23,666 bases of DNA from Saccoglossus kowalevskii (taxonomy: Eukaryota > Hemichordata > Enteropneusta > Harrimaniidae), in contig NW_003125900.1 in NCBI RefSeq assembly GCF_000003605.2, forward strand, positions 139,771 to 163,436, given 5' to 3'. The notes below the pieces were generated by a model. It did not search any database and was not told the DNA's origin. It worked only from the letters and a program-made list of their open reading frames with translations. Within the stretch, counting starts at the first letter, position 1; each line of letters starts with the position of its first letter. Position numbers and translations under genes: made by a program. Positions 20,201 through 23,666 of this stretch are shown here, piece after piece.

Positions 20201-22407
20201 CATAAAGAAACAAACTAATTAAATTCTCGATATATATTCAAATCATACAGGTAGAAATATTACAATCAGATACTGAAAAACATATTGAAGTGTAAAACTA
20301 TATGCAACACAAATGTAGGTGTTGTTAATAAGAAGTGCATTTCATCATAGCCGTCTGATATGTCTCTAATATACATAAGAAGTGCATTTCATCATAGCCG
20401 TCTGATATGTTTCTAATATACATAAGAAGTGCATTTCATCATAGCCGTCTGATATGTTTCTAATATACATAAGAAGTGCATTTCATCATAGCCGTCTGAT
20501 ATGTTTCTAATATACATATACACTTGTAAAGATTATTCAAATGTTTCTGTGACACATGAAATTGAAGATGAAAAAATGAAAAAAAATGAAAATCACTAAA
20601 ATTAATCAGTTCCCCTTCAATTAACCTTAATTTCCAGAATATACAATTTGCATGTTTCAATGTCACATGATTTGTGTCCGAGCAAGTCATCAAATCCGCC
20701 ATATTGTCTATGCTAGTTTAAAGCTAATTATTGCATATAATACTACTATCTATCTTACCACAACCTCATTTTTGTATTTGAGATGCAGTCGAATCCTTGC
20801 AGGATTGACATTGTCAAAGAACTAATAATGAGACTGACCTGGTATGACATTGTCAAAATAAACAGCAAGTACTAGATACAATACTATATCCACTGATAAT
20901 ATTATCAATGCATATGCAAATGATAGCTCTCCTTCTCGGGCACTCCAAATATTATCAAACTGGACACCATTATCAACACTCTCCAGTTTAGTAACCTAGG
21001 AAACAAACAGCATTTTATATAAGTGTACCAATAGTAGTCTGGCGGACAAGCCCATTCAAAATAATTCAATAACAGAGTCAGTTATGAATGATGTAACAGT
21101 ATATTATGTCATTAGTGGATGGTGGTTGACATGAGGCAACATGTTTGGTATGGTCTCGTACAACATACACATCTCGTACAACATACACATCTCGTACAAC
21201 ATACACATCTCGTACAACATGCACATCTCGTACAACATACACATCTCGTACAACATACACATCTCGTACAACATACACATTCAAAAAGATTGTACGACAA
21301 CCACCATCATTTAATTATTTAAGACCTTTGAACACTATCAACATTTTAGCATGAACGATAAAATGCCTGACTAAAATGCACAGAGGAAATGTTTTTCCAA
21401 TGATTATAATAATATACATGTCAATAGTGAATTAAATTTTTTATTTCGTGTCCCAAGAACTACATGAACATCTCAAACGTGATGATGCTCATTTTTTACC
21501 TACCAGTGATTCATGAGCATCAACATGTCATTGATAAATAAATCATAACAAAAGCAACTACCTAATGACTGTGACTTGATATTTCAAGATTTGTCAATGA
21601 ATCAGTTTGTGAAATCAAATTAAGTTAATTTTGTGGTAAAGGCCATGTAATATAACGCAACCTAAAGTTCAACATCAAAGAGTAAGAAACCAGAAGATAA
21701 TTTCTACTTTACATTTCATTTTCTTGATGTCAGGTTTGGTTTAATTAAGGCCTATGCATGTTTTTAATCAGAAATATACATGATATATGTGTAGATTGCA
21801 TTTTAAGTATTAACACGAATTCTGATAGCGAAATTGACATGTAATCAATACAAATTTCACTACAAACAGAACAGAATAAGTTCCAGATTGTTCCATGTGT
21901 TCACACCTGTTCCAAATGTCTATGAGAATTAATTTTTATGTTGAATATAGCATGAGCATGCTGCAATCTGAATTGTTTGATGTAATATGATACTCCTGTA
22001 ATAGAATGTGATGCACTAGAAGATGCATGCTTTGACATTTGCTACAGTTGAAAGTGTCTGTATACTATCTAGCATAGAATAAGCTGGTTCAATATAGCAT
22101 AGGGTTAGATATAAATAGCAAATAACTAAATACATTGCTAAAGAAGGAAAACTATCAAATTCTCTAATAACTGTCAACAAGAACAATGAAATTGATTATT
22201 AATTTAAGTTACTAACCTTATCAATTGCCATAGCCATGGTGAAAGGAGATAAAAAACTCAATACAACTTGTAACTGTACAGGCAGAGCAGATGTCAAAGC
22301 AAAGGGTAAATACAATAGTGACATAAAGAGAGAGGATATACTGGCTACTCCACCAGCTACTAAAGCTTTATTGAAGAATGGTGTCATCATGAATGATACA
22401 GTCACAA
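2159..22407 (-). CDS. ABCA5-like: Partial ABC transporter, subfamily A, ABCA5-type (multi-exon gene, both ends outside the window)
   Basis: ABCA proteins are full transporters (TMD1-NBD1-TMD2-NBD2) that move lipids across or out of membranes using ATP; ABCA5 relatives are mainly placed in late endosomes and lysosomes. Twenty minus-strand exons join in phase into 1,029 codons without a stop. In order they carry the end of TMD1 (1-115), the exit motif with PSYW (about 116-172), NBD1 (about 173-400: Walker [10 protein letters not shown] 210-218, LSGGQ 311-315, ILFLDE 331-336, His367), the regulatory region (to about 546), and TMD2 with a luminal loop (547-1029). ABCA5-type traits are [12 protein letters not shown] after NBD1 and a short TMD2 lacking the long C-terminal TMD2 loop I recall from ABCA1/ABCA3. 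Human ABCA5 is roughly 1,640 residues, so about 60% of the protein is here. NBD2 and the start codon are not in the window. Membership of ABCA is near certain; ABCA5-type is probable. Confidence 0.9.
2255..3563. other. Introns around the 2629-2766 exon
   Basis: The introns 2255-2628 and 2767-3563 are A+T-rich, with no gene, tandem repeat or inverted repeat that stands out. The two flanking exons join to the 2629-2766 exon in phase 0 without a gap in the family alignment, so no exon seems to be missing. Confidence 0.5.
2629..2766 (-). CDS. ABCA5-like: ABCA exon: fifth TMD2 region
   Basis: Acceptor TGTCTTTACAG|GTT, donor GACAGG|GTATGT; phase 0 on both sides, 46 codons (952-997). It holds hydrophobic stretches [14 protein letters not shown] and [16 protein letters not shown] followed by LYYIDR. 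'[14 protein letters not shown]' sits where ABCA proteins have 'P.Y.L..GL..'. Confidence 0.85.
3564..3848 (-). CDS. ABCA5-like: ABCA exon: central TMD2 helices
   Basis: Acceptor TTTATTTGACAG|TTT, donor TACTTT|GTACGT; phase 0 on both sides, 95 codons (857-951). It opens [12 protein letters not shown], the conserved cytoplasmic 'K..QL..SG' loop, then [20 protein letters not shown] and helices with [19 protein letters not shown]. The stretch [16 protein letters not shown] aligns without gaps to ABCA5-type TMD2 as I recall it. Confidence 0.9.
4023..4223. mobile_element. Short non-autonomous DNA transposon (MITE-like), CAGGG termini, 5 bp target duplication
   Basis: The element starts CAGGGATTTTTTT and ends AAAAAACCCTG, so its termini are inverted (CAGGG plus a T run). 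AATGA directly flanks both ends (4018-4022 and 4224-4228), as expected of a target site duplication. The 201 bp interior is clearly more G+C-rich than the intron around it and has no open frame. CAGGG-type ends occur in hAT and related superfamilies, but those usually make 8 bp duplications, so the superfamily is left open. Confidence 0.65.
4361..4780 (-). CDS. ABCA5-like: ABCA exon: conserved luminal core and second TMD2 helix
   Basis: Donor GACAG|GTAGAA, phase 0 out. The 5' edge used is GAAATAG|ATG (phase 0), giving 140 codons (717-856). Family landmarks are [20 protein letters not shown], the conserved 'YN..A.H..P...N...N' luminal motif, and a helix ([20 protein letters not shown]) followed by DIVKDRQ, the ABCA 'V.ER/DR' cytoplasmic turn. 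Sequons are present at NTT and NDS. The 5' edge is the least certain boundary: a better-looking acceptor (TCATTTACAG|GG) lies 13 bases inside but needs a phase 1 donor upstream. Confidence 0.85.
4781..5577. other. Intron between luminal-loop exons
   Basis: Searched for an extra small exon that could join phase 0 to phase 1 (see the boundary question at 4780); the best AG...GT candidate (around 5265-5310) hits an in-frame stop. Otherwise A+T-rich with a T run at 4976-4987 and nothing else recognised. Confidence 0.4.
5578..5717 (-). CDS. ABCA5-like: ABCA exon: TMD2 luminal loop
   Basis: Acceptor TTTTATTTTCTAG|GA, donor AATCAG|GTAAAA; phase 1 in, 0 out; residues 671-716. It is hydrophilic with a predicted helical pattern ([30 protein letters not shown]) and one sequon, NLT. 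This loop is poorly conserved in the family; assignment rests on frame, splice sites and position. Confidence 0.75.
5771..5940. repeat. Dispersed repeat fragment with two poly-C tracts
   Basis: Two blocks each contain 'TTATAAGCC' followed by a C run (5811-5824 and about 5920-5935), about 110 bases apart. The first C run is directly followed by an A run. The wording around them ('GTATAAACCCC', 'GATTATAAGCC') is repetitive, which suggests a mobile-element remnant. Long C runs are also prone to assembly error. Confidence 0.45.
6225..6540. repeat. Two diverged tandem units of a dispersed repeat
   Basis: Two units about 150-165 bases apart share 'ACCACAAAATGAA-AAAT-TGACA-AGGTC-AC' and 'AAGTATCA-A' blocks (6280-6345 and 6440-6500). 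Just after them, 6509-6525 ('TTTTAAAGGAGAAGTCAAG') resembles the end of the TTAA element at 12458, suggesting a related terminal fragment. Confidence 0.45.
6704..6893 (-). CDS. ABCA5-like: ABCA exon: first TMD2 helix and start of luminal loop
   Basis: Acceptor TTATTTTCAG|ACT, donor GATACAG|GTACAA; phase 0 in, 1 out; residues 607-669. The helix is [19 protein letters not shown], followed by the luminal part with the sequon NIT and a Pro-rich stretch ([13 protein letters not shown]). The segment ending NNDT, with a sequon at NDT, leads into the next exon. Confidence 0.86.
7413..7591 (-). CDS. ABCA5-like: ABCA exon: linker end and amphipathic lead into TMD2
   Basis: Acceptor ATTTTTCAG|TC, donor CCCGA|GTAAGT; phase 1 in, 0 out; residues 548-606. 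It holds a variable Ser/Asp/Pro segment, then [18 protein letters not shown]. This corresponds to the ABCA 'Q..AL..KR......R.' elbow on the cytoplasmic side before the first TMD2 helix. A second overlapping GTAAG repeat at the donor is out of frame with the next exon. Confidence 0.85.
7592..8634. other. Intron with a short tandem repeat and a 14 bp duplication
   Basis: 7771-7844 is a short tandem repeat of three copies built from GCAAAATATTATGAGCAAA. Around 8400-8430 the 14 bp TTACTTGAATCAAC occurs twice in a row. No confident exon was found. Confidence 0.5.
8635..8652 (-). CDS. ABCA5-like: ABCA microexon, 18 bp, linker
   Basis: TTTCTTCTGACTGGCTTCATGCAG-type acceptor (a good pyrimidine tract within 25 bases), then 18 bp, then AAAAG|GTATAT. 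Phase 1 on both sides; it adds ADEIPK. This is the best-supported of the very short exons from its splice sites. Confidence 0.62.
8925..8942 (-). CDS. Weak candidate ABCA microexon, 18 bp
   Basis: An 18 bp segment between CTACATGTAG and donor GTGAAG, phase 1 on both sides, that would add DITSQP. The acceptor has a poor pyrimidine tract. It is listed because it fits the frame and style of its neighbours; it is not counted in the assembled frame. Confidence 0.25.
9088..9099 (-). CDS. ABCA5-like: Candidate ABCA microexon, 12 bp, linker
   Basis: The 12 bp AAAGACCTTCAG lies between CATTCTTCCAACCAACATAG-like acceptor sequence (with TTTCTTCATTCTTCC upstream) and donor GTAAAT. It is phase 1 on both sides and would add ERPS. 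The splice sites are good, but an exon this short could be a chance match. Confidence 0.5.
9506..9562 (-). CDS. ABCA5-like: ABCA small exon, 57 bp, linker
   Basis: CTGTATATTCTATAG|...|GTATGT, phase 1 on both sides. With split codons it adds [19 protein letters not shown], a polar segment rich in Gly, Asn and Asp with no known domain. The length and phase fit exactly between its neighbours. It is a candidate cassette exon in the cytoplasmic linker. Confidence 0.68.
10091..10108 (-). CDS. ABCA5-like: ABCA microexon, 18 bp, linker
   Basis: AACAATCCTGACAACAG|...18 bp...CCAG|GTATAT. Phase 1 on both sides, so it can be skipped without a frameshift. With the split codon it adds EAENEP to the acidic linker. 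The pyrimidine-containing tract upstream and a good donor support it; expression is not proven. Confidence 0.62.
10228..10813. repeat. Minisatellite, 22-24 bp unit, about two dozen copies
   Basis: The usual unit is CCACATGTCTCATCGATGACAT (positions vary by copy); a second subtype has CCCACTGATG in place of CTCATCGATG and is 23-24 bp. Each unit carries the palindromes ACATGT and often TCATCGATGA. The subtypes alternate in the left half and are homogeneous in the right half. The array takes up about 80% of the 725-base intron between the regulatory-domain exon and the first microexon. Open frames through it are artefacts of the repeat. Confidence 0.9.
10834..11007 (-). CDS. ABCA5-like: ABCA exon: regulatory domain part 2 and start of linker
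   Basis: Acceptor TCATTTTTTAG|AA, donor CTTGCTG|GTAAAT; phase 1 in and out; residues 455-511. It contains LFTALDTV, then [19 protein letters not shown], the strongly conserved end of the ABCA regulatory domain, followed by an acidic tail (DEAESDESM) and an Ala-rich stretch. The donor lies about 20 bases from the edge of a large minisatellite that fills most of the next intron. Confidence 0.93.
11242..11381 (-). CDS. ABCA5-like: ABCA exon: regulatory domain after NBD1, part 1
   Basis: Acceptor AATCATTACAG|A, donor TTGCTA|GTAAGT; phase 2 in, 1 out; residues 408-453. It begins [12 protein letters not shown], includes the IPNAEL segment and ends with [10 protein letters not shown]. This is the small alpha/beta regulatory domain that follows each ABCA NBD (compare 'Y.LP....F..LF..L'). 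Confidence 0.9.
11500..11995. repeat. Diverged tandem array, unit about 59 bp
   Basis: About eight units contain 'TCACCTAGGGAGTCATACTC', an AA-ATGGTCAATCTAG-like block and 'CACT-CATATTTTCATC'. Copies differ by substitutions and small insertions, so the array is old. One more separated copy lies at about 13455-13530 on the far side of the inserted repeats. Confidence 0.8.
12000..12457. repeat. Dispersed 'AAAATGGCC' repeat, left part (split copy)
   Basis: AAAATGGCCACCAGTCAGCC at about 12133 and AAAATGGTCGCCAT at about 12280 match blocks at 1-840. The copy is interrupted at 12458 by the TTAA element and seems to resume at 13301 with TTGAATTGTATCATGAAA, comparable with TTGAATTTGATCATGAAA in the copy at about 498. 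Confidence 0.6.
12458..13300. mobile_element. Inverted-repeat element bounded by TTAA (foldback or large MITE)
   Basis: Long imperfect inverted arms: 12458-12692 pairs with about 13070-13300. Matching blocks include TATATCACTTTTCATTCT, AAAGGATTATGGGTAAA and GTCAGAAATTGAGAAA on one arm and their reverse complements on the other. The outer ends read TTAAAGGGAAAGTCAAGGC and, reversed, TTAAAGGAAACATCAAGCC, so TTAA stands at both ends. TTAA targets are typical of piggyBac-type transposons, but the terminal motif does not settle the superfamily. There is no transposase frame inside, so it is non-autonomous. Confidence 0.75.
13301..13454. repeat. Dispersed 'AAAATGGCC' repeat, right part of the split copy
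   Basis: Starts TTGAATTGTATCATGAAAC and continues with GTGTGAAGTTTGAATGGGAT, phrases shared with the copies at 1-840 and near 12340 ('GTAAAGTTTGAATGTGAT'). Confidence 0.5.
13455..13530. repeat. Detached copy of the ~59 bp array
   Basis: Contains TAGGGAGTCATACTCACTAA, GGTCAATCTAGT and CTCTCACCTAGGGGGTCA, the same order of blocks as in the array at 11500-11995. It lies about 1.46 kb away, with other repeats in between. Confidence 0.75.
13567..13657 (-). CDS. ABCA5-like: ABCA exon: C-terminal end of NBD1
   Basis: Acceptor CTATCTATTCAG|AT, donor CTTGG|GTAAGA; phase 1 in, 2 out. With the split Asp it reads [13 protein letters not shown], then [17 protein letters not shown]. This pattern (ADRKA-I-S-G, FLKSK-GIGY-L) is the best evidence for the ABCA5-type branch; ABCA1- and ABCA3-type proteins differ here. 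Confidence 0.92.
14063..14201 (-). CDS. ABCA5-like: ABCA exon: NBD1 Walker B, D-loop and H-loop
   Basis: Acceptor TTTCTTTTTTTAG|ATT, donor GGCTG|GTAAAA; phase 0 in, 1 out; residues 331-376. Walker B with the catalytic Glu is ILFLDEP, the D-loop is SSGMDP, and the H-loop is TTHFMDEAD (His367). All catalytic residues are intact, so NBD1 should be able to hydrolyse ATP. The donor is followed by a run of A on the coding strand. Confidence 0.95.
14202..15523. other. Intron within NBD1 region, small hairpin only
   Basis: A+T-rich with no exon or tandem array. At 15137-15152 GCCGAT-CGCT-ATCGGC forms a perfect 6 bp stem that extends with one bulge into CACT/AAGTG. No function can be assigned to it. 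Confidence 0.4.
15524..15643 (-). CDS. ABCA5-like: ABCA exon: NBD1 signature motif
   Basis: Acceptor CTTCTTAG|GTG, donor CCCAAG|GTAAGT, phase 0 on both sides, exactly 40 codons (291-330). It carries the ABC signature within [19 protein letters not shown], followed by DPK that leads into Walker B. The sequence [15 protein letters not shown] is close to the ABCA5-type consensus. Confidence 0.95.
15930..16150. repeat. G+C-rich block, possible SINE-like or other mobile remnant
   Basis: About 200 bases are far more G+C-rich than the intron around them. On the plus strand it begins near 'CAGTTCAAATCCTACC', which resembles a tRNA B box, but no A box is visible at the right distance. It ends with the hairpin CCTGG-TTGACG-CCAGG. 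Open frames cross it on both strands but lack splice sites and family motifs. Confidence 0.35.
16590..16800. repeat. 'TAATTAGTATGCAT' repeats about 95 bases apart
   Basis: TAATTAGTATACAC, TAATTAGTATGCAT and TAATTAGTATGCAT occur at about 16600, 16695 and 16791. The sequence between them ('GTATCAAAGAGCACCAAGT') resembles wording in the repeat at 6225-6540. Probably a fragment of a dispersed repeat. Confidence 0.4.
16894..17180 (-). CDS. ABCA5-like: ABCA exon: NBD1 Walker A and Q-loop
   Basis: Acceptor TTGTTCTCAATAG|GT, donor CAAGAG|GTTGGT; phase 1 in, 0 out. It encodes residues 196-290. Walker A is GHNGAGKTT (Lys216). The Q-loop region reads GICLQQN (Gln259), where ABCA proteins usually have [23 protein letters not shown] is the typical helical-domain start. 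ATP binds here. A second donor GTAGTA four bases further on would break the frame with the next exon, so GTTGGT is chosen. Confidence 0.95.
17793..17889. repeat. Short imperfect inverted repeat
   Basis: TTAAAGAATGCACAAGGACAGT at the left pairs with ACTGTCCGAGTGCATACTTTGAA-type sequence at the right (arms about 22 bases, spacer about 50). Size and ends would suit a tiny non-autonomous element, but no target duplication is visible. The remainder of the intron 17181-18914 shows no exon or array. Confidence 0.4.
18915..18979 (-). CDS. ABCA5-like: ABCA exon: N-terminal beta strand of NBD1
   Basis: A 65 bp exon bounded by TTTTCTTACCTTTAG|A and GATG|GTAATT; phase 2 in, 1 out. It was found by looking for the missing start of NBD1 between two phase-defined exons, and its length is exactly what both neighbours require. 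It reads [10 protein letters not shown] then [12 protein letters not shown], the usual 'I..L.K.F......HA...' entry strand of an ABC NBD, and joins to [10 protein letters not shown] in the next exon. Confidence 0.87.
19366..19445. repeat. Inverted repeat with 20-base arms
   Basis: GTGACTCATGATATCAGATT (19366-19385) pairs with AATCTGATATCATGGGTCAT (19426-19445), with two mismatches or so over a 40-base spacer. It could be a small foldback element or a structured intronic RNA segment. Nothing else stands out in the intron 18980-20022. Confidence 0.5.
20023..20194 (-). CDS. ABCA5-like: ABCA exon: cytoplasmic exit motif after TMD1 (PSYW) and linker
   Basis: Acceptor TTTATGTATCAG|GA, donor AATAAG|GTAATA; phase 1 in, 2 out. 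The junction reads [14 protein letters not shown] followed by MPSYWKRRE, the conserved ABCA motif (GEYG...FF..PSYW) at the cytoplasmic end of TMD1. It continues through a variable linker to [15 protein letters not shown]. The IEPVS segment just before NBD1 resembles that of ABCA5 as I recall it. It covers residues 116-172. Confidence 0.88.
20330..20517. repeat. Tandem array, 47 bp unit, exactly 4 copies
   Basis: Copies start at 20330, 20377, 20424 and 20471, each beginning AAGAAGTGCATTTCATCATA and ending CTAATATACAT. The only difference I see is TGTCTCT in the first copy for TGTTTCT in the others, so the expansion is recent. It lies in the intron just upstream of the PSYW exon. Confidence 0.92.
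20839..20995 (-). CDS. ABCA5-like: ABCA exon: last TMD1 helix
   Basis: Acceptor TTTGTTTCCTAG|GTT, donor CCAG|GTCAGT; phase 0 in, 1 out. It encodes residues 64-115: a short luminal stretch with NGVQFDNIW, then a helix ([20 protein letters not shown]) and YFDNVIP. The family equivalent is the 'L.LD..LY.LLA.Y.D.V.PG' segment that ends TMD1. The split codon gives the Gly of the following PGEYG motif. Confidence 0.9.
21155..21280. repeat. Minisatellite, 18 bp unit, 7 copies, with inverted flanks
   Basis: Seven copies of CTCGTACAACATACACAT, with one substitution (ATGCACAT) in the fourth. GATGGTGGTTG at 21118-21128 and CAACCACCATC at 21298-21308 are exact inverted copies flanking the array. The repeated-peptide open frames on both strands come from the 18-base period and are not genes. 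Confidence 0.92.
21309..22216. other. Intron remainder, nothing recognised
   Basis: A+T-rich sequence between the 18 bp array and the exon at 22217. No exon, array or clear inverted repeat was found on either strand. Confidence 0.4.
22217..22407 (-). CDS. ABCA5-like: ABCA exon: late TMD1 membrane segments (first exon in window)
   Basis: The exon follows a pyrimidine-rich acceptor (TTTGTTTTCTTCCAG) and ends GATAAG|GTTAGT. The first two bases complete a codon begun in an exon off the right edge, and it ends in phase 0. It encodes residues 1-63: [14 protein letters not shown], then hydrophobic stretches ([18 protein letters not shown] and [13 protein letters not shown]). This matches the ABCA segment in which a 'small-residue, F-rich' helix precedes the last TMD1 helix. 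No start codon is expected here. Confidence 0.85.
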
Positions 22408-22477
22408 CTGGAAGAAAACAAACAATTTTATCAACTTTTGCTACCTTGCACGAAAAAAAACCAGCATCATATTATGG

Positions 22478-23047
22478 CCAATAGGCCATACTGGATTCAA
22501 TGACCAATAGCCATACTGGATTCAATGACCAATAGGCCATACTGGATTCAATAACCGATAGGCCATACTGGATTCAATGACCAATAGGCCATACTGGATC
22601 CAATAACCAATAGGCCATACTGGATCCAATAACCAATAGGCCATACTGGATCCAATAACCAATAAGCCATACTGGATCCAATAACCAATAGGCCATACTG
22701 GATCCAATGACCAATAGGCCATACCGGATTCAATGACCAATAGCCATACTGGATTCAATGACCAATAGGCCATACTGGATCCAATGACCAATAGGCCATA
22801 CTGGATTCAATGATCAATAGGCCATACTGGATTCAATGACCAATAGGCCATACTGGATTCAATGACCAATAGGCCATACTGGATCCAATAACCAATAGGC
22901 CATACTGGATCCAATAACCAATAAGCCATACTGGATTCAATAACCAATAGGCCATACGGATGCTAACGACCAACAGGTCATACTGGATCGAATAACCAAT
23001 AGGCCATACTAGATCCAACAACCAATAGGCAATACTTGATCTAATGA
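22478..23047. repeat. Minisatellite, 26 bp unit, 22 copies
   Basis: The unit is CCAATAGGCCATACTGGATT plus CAATGA, with a second subtype ending GGATCCAATAA. Two copies lack one G (25 bp), giving exactly 570 bases. Copies are nearly identical at the left and in the middle and decay after about 22945; two further degenerate units run to about 23100. The array starts about 70 bases upstream of the acceptor of the first exon, in gene orientation. Open frames through it are artefacts. Confidence 0.93.
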
Positions 23048-23164
23048 CCAAGTGAACATATTAGATCAGATGATCATGTGAACATAATGGGTCAAGCATG
23101 GATGAAGACGACATATAACTGTGAATTCAGGAAAAAGTAATATTACTAATGAGTAAGTTTAAAG

Positions 23165-23666
23165 TGGCAATAGCTATCAATCTTTTGGCGATCCGCTCCG
23201 CTAGGATTGCCCTTATAATCACTTTTGTCGTTTTGTGTGTGTGTGTGTGTGTGTCTGTGTGTGTACATTTCCAGTGTTCCAGTGTTCACGTATTATTTCT
23301 TCTGTGATTTTTTTGGCTTGGCCGATTTCGTTCAAACTTGGCAGGTAGGTCACACCTTAACCCTAGTTATTAGGAAAAATCTGCAAAAAATTTTGGCCCA
23401 CCGTTGCCATAGCAACAGCCAAAAAAACTGATTTTTGGATAGCTTCGCGCCAAATGTTTCTCCTCCTACAAATTTGGGATAAAACACTTCAGACATAGCT
23501 CATTCTACTCAGCTTGAGTGTGGGCACAAAGTTACCATTTGAATTTTTGATATTTGTTTTCATTACCGAGAAATTTGACCCTAAACTTGGGGTAACTTTT
23601 CACCAGCAACGGCTTTTAACTCCTCTGTGATTGTTTCGGCTCCACTGGTTTTGTTCATACTTCACA
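23165..23666. repeat. Dispersed repeat with a GT microsatellite
   Basis: Begins near GGCGATCCGCTCCGCTAGGA, followed by a (GT)n run with one interruption (about 23235-23263). It then has repeat-like wording, 'TTCGTTCAAACTTGGCAGGT' and 'CCGTTGCCATAGCAACAGCC', the latter being an inverted repeat (GTTGCCATAGCAAC). The end repeats the theme ('CTCTGTGATTGTTTCGGCTC', compare 'CTGTGATTTTTTTGGCTT' near 23303). I find no exon of the transporter here. Family unknown. Confidence 0.5.

Noticed and set aside
19891-20205. Plus-strand 104-codon open frame
   Set aside because: Largely antisense to the PSYW exon (20023-20194), which has family motifs and good splice sites.
20330-20517. CRISPR-like array
   Set aside because: Direct tandem copies with no spacers, in an animal intron.
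21078-21354. VYVVRD / CCTRCV / TYTSRT repeat peptides
   Set aside because: The 18 bp period keeps all frames open; not evidence of a gene.
22522-23051. Repeated-peptide open frames (WPIGYWIQYG type) on the minus strand
   Set aside because: Product of the 26 bp tandem unit; three units make a 78-base multiple of three, so frames stay open by chance.

Overview
The window is metazoan genomic DNA: A+T-rich, with GT-AG introns, and about nine tenths non-coding. Its one recognisable gene is a long, intron-rich ABC transporter of subfamily A on the minus strand. I assembled 20 supported exons plus one weak extra candidate. Every junction keeps phase, and without the weak candidate they give 3,089 nt, an uninterrupted 1,029-codon reading frame. 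Residue numbers below count from the first complete codon of the most upstream exon in the window. The gene is partial: its 5' part (N-terminal TM, first large luminal domain) lies beyond the right edge, and its 3' part (last TM segment, second nucleotide-binding domain) beyond the left edge. Details of NBD1 ([28 protein letters not shown]) and of the compact second TM domain point to the ABCA5-type branch. The species is not identifiable; repeat style and compact introns suggest a marine invertebrate, which is only an impression.

Layout in transcription order (right to left): end of TMD1 (exons at 22407-22217 and 20995-20839); the exit motif after TMD1 and a linker (20194-20023, 18979-18915); NBD1 with Walker A, Q-loop, signature, Walker B and H-loop (17180-16894, 15643-15524, 14201-14063, 13657-13567); the post-NBD1 regulatory region (11381-11242, 11007-10834); a chain of tiny phase 1-1 exons (10108-10091, 9562-9506, 9099-9088, possibly 8942-8925, 8652-8635); then TMD2 with its glycosylated luminal loop (7591-7413, 6893-6704, 5717-5578, 4780-4361, 3848-3564, 2766-2629, 2254-2159).

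The introns are rich in repeats. Minisatellites include a 22-24 bp unit at 10228-10813, a ~59 bp unit at 11500-11995, a 47 bp unit x4 at 20330-20517, an 18 bp unit x7 at 21155-21280 and a 26 bp unit x22 at 22478-23047. There is a short CAGGG-ended element with a 5 bp target duplication at 4023-4223. An 843 bp inverted-repeat element bounded by TTAA (12458-13300) sits in a dispersed 'AAAATGGCC' repeat that itself splits the ~59 bp array. Another dispersed repeat fills the last 500 bases.

I found no operon, CRISPR array, RNA gene or second protein-coding gene. The most interesting feature is the chain of symmetric microexons in the cytoplasmic linker between NBD1 and TMD2. It would let splicing change that segment without shifting the frame.
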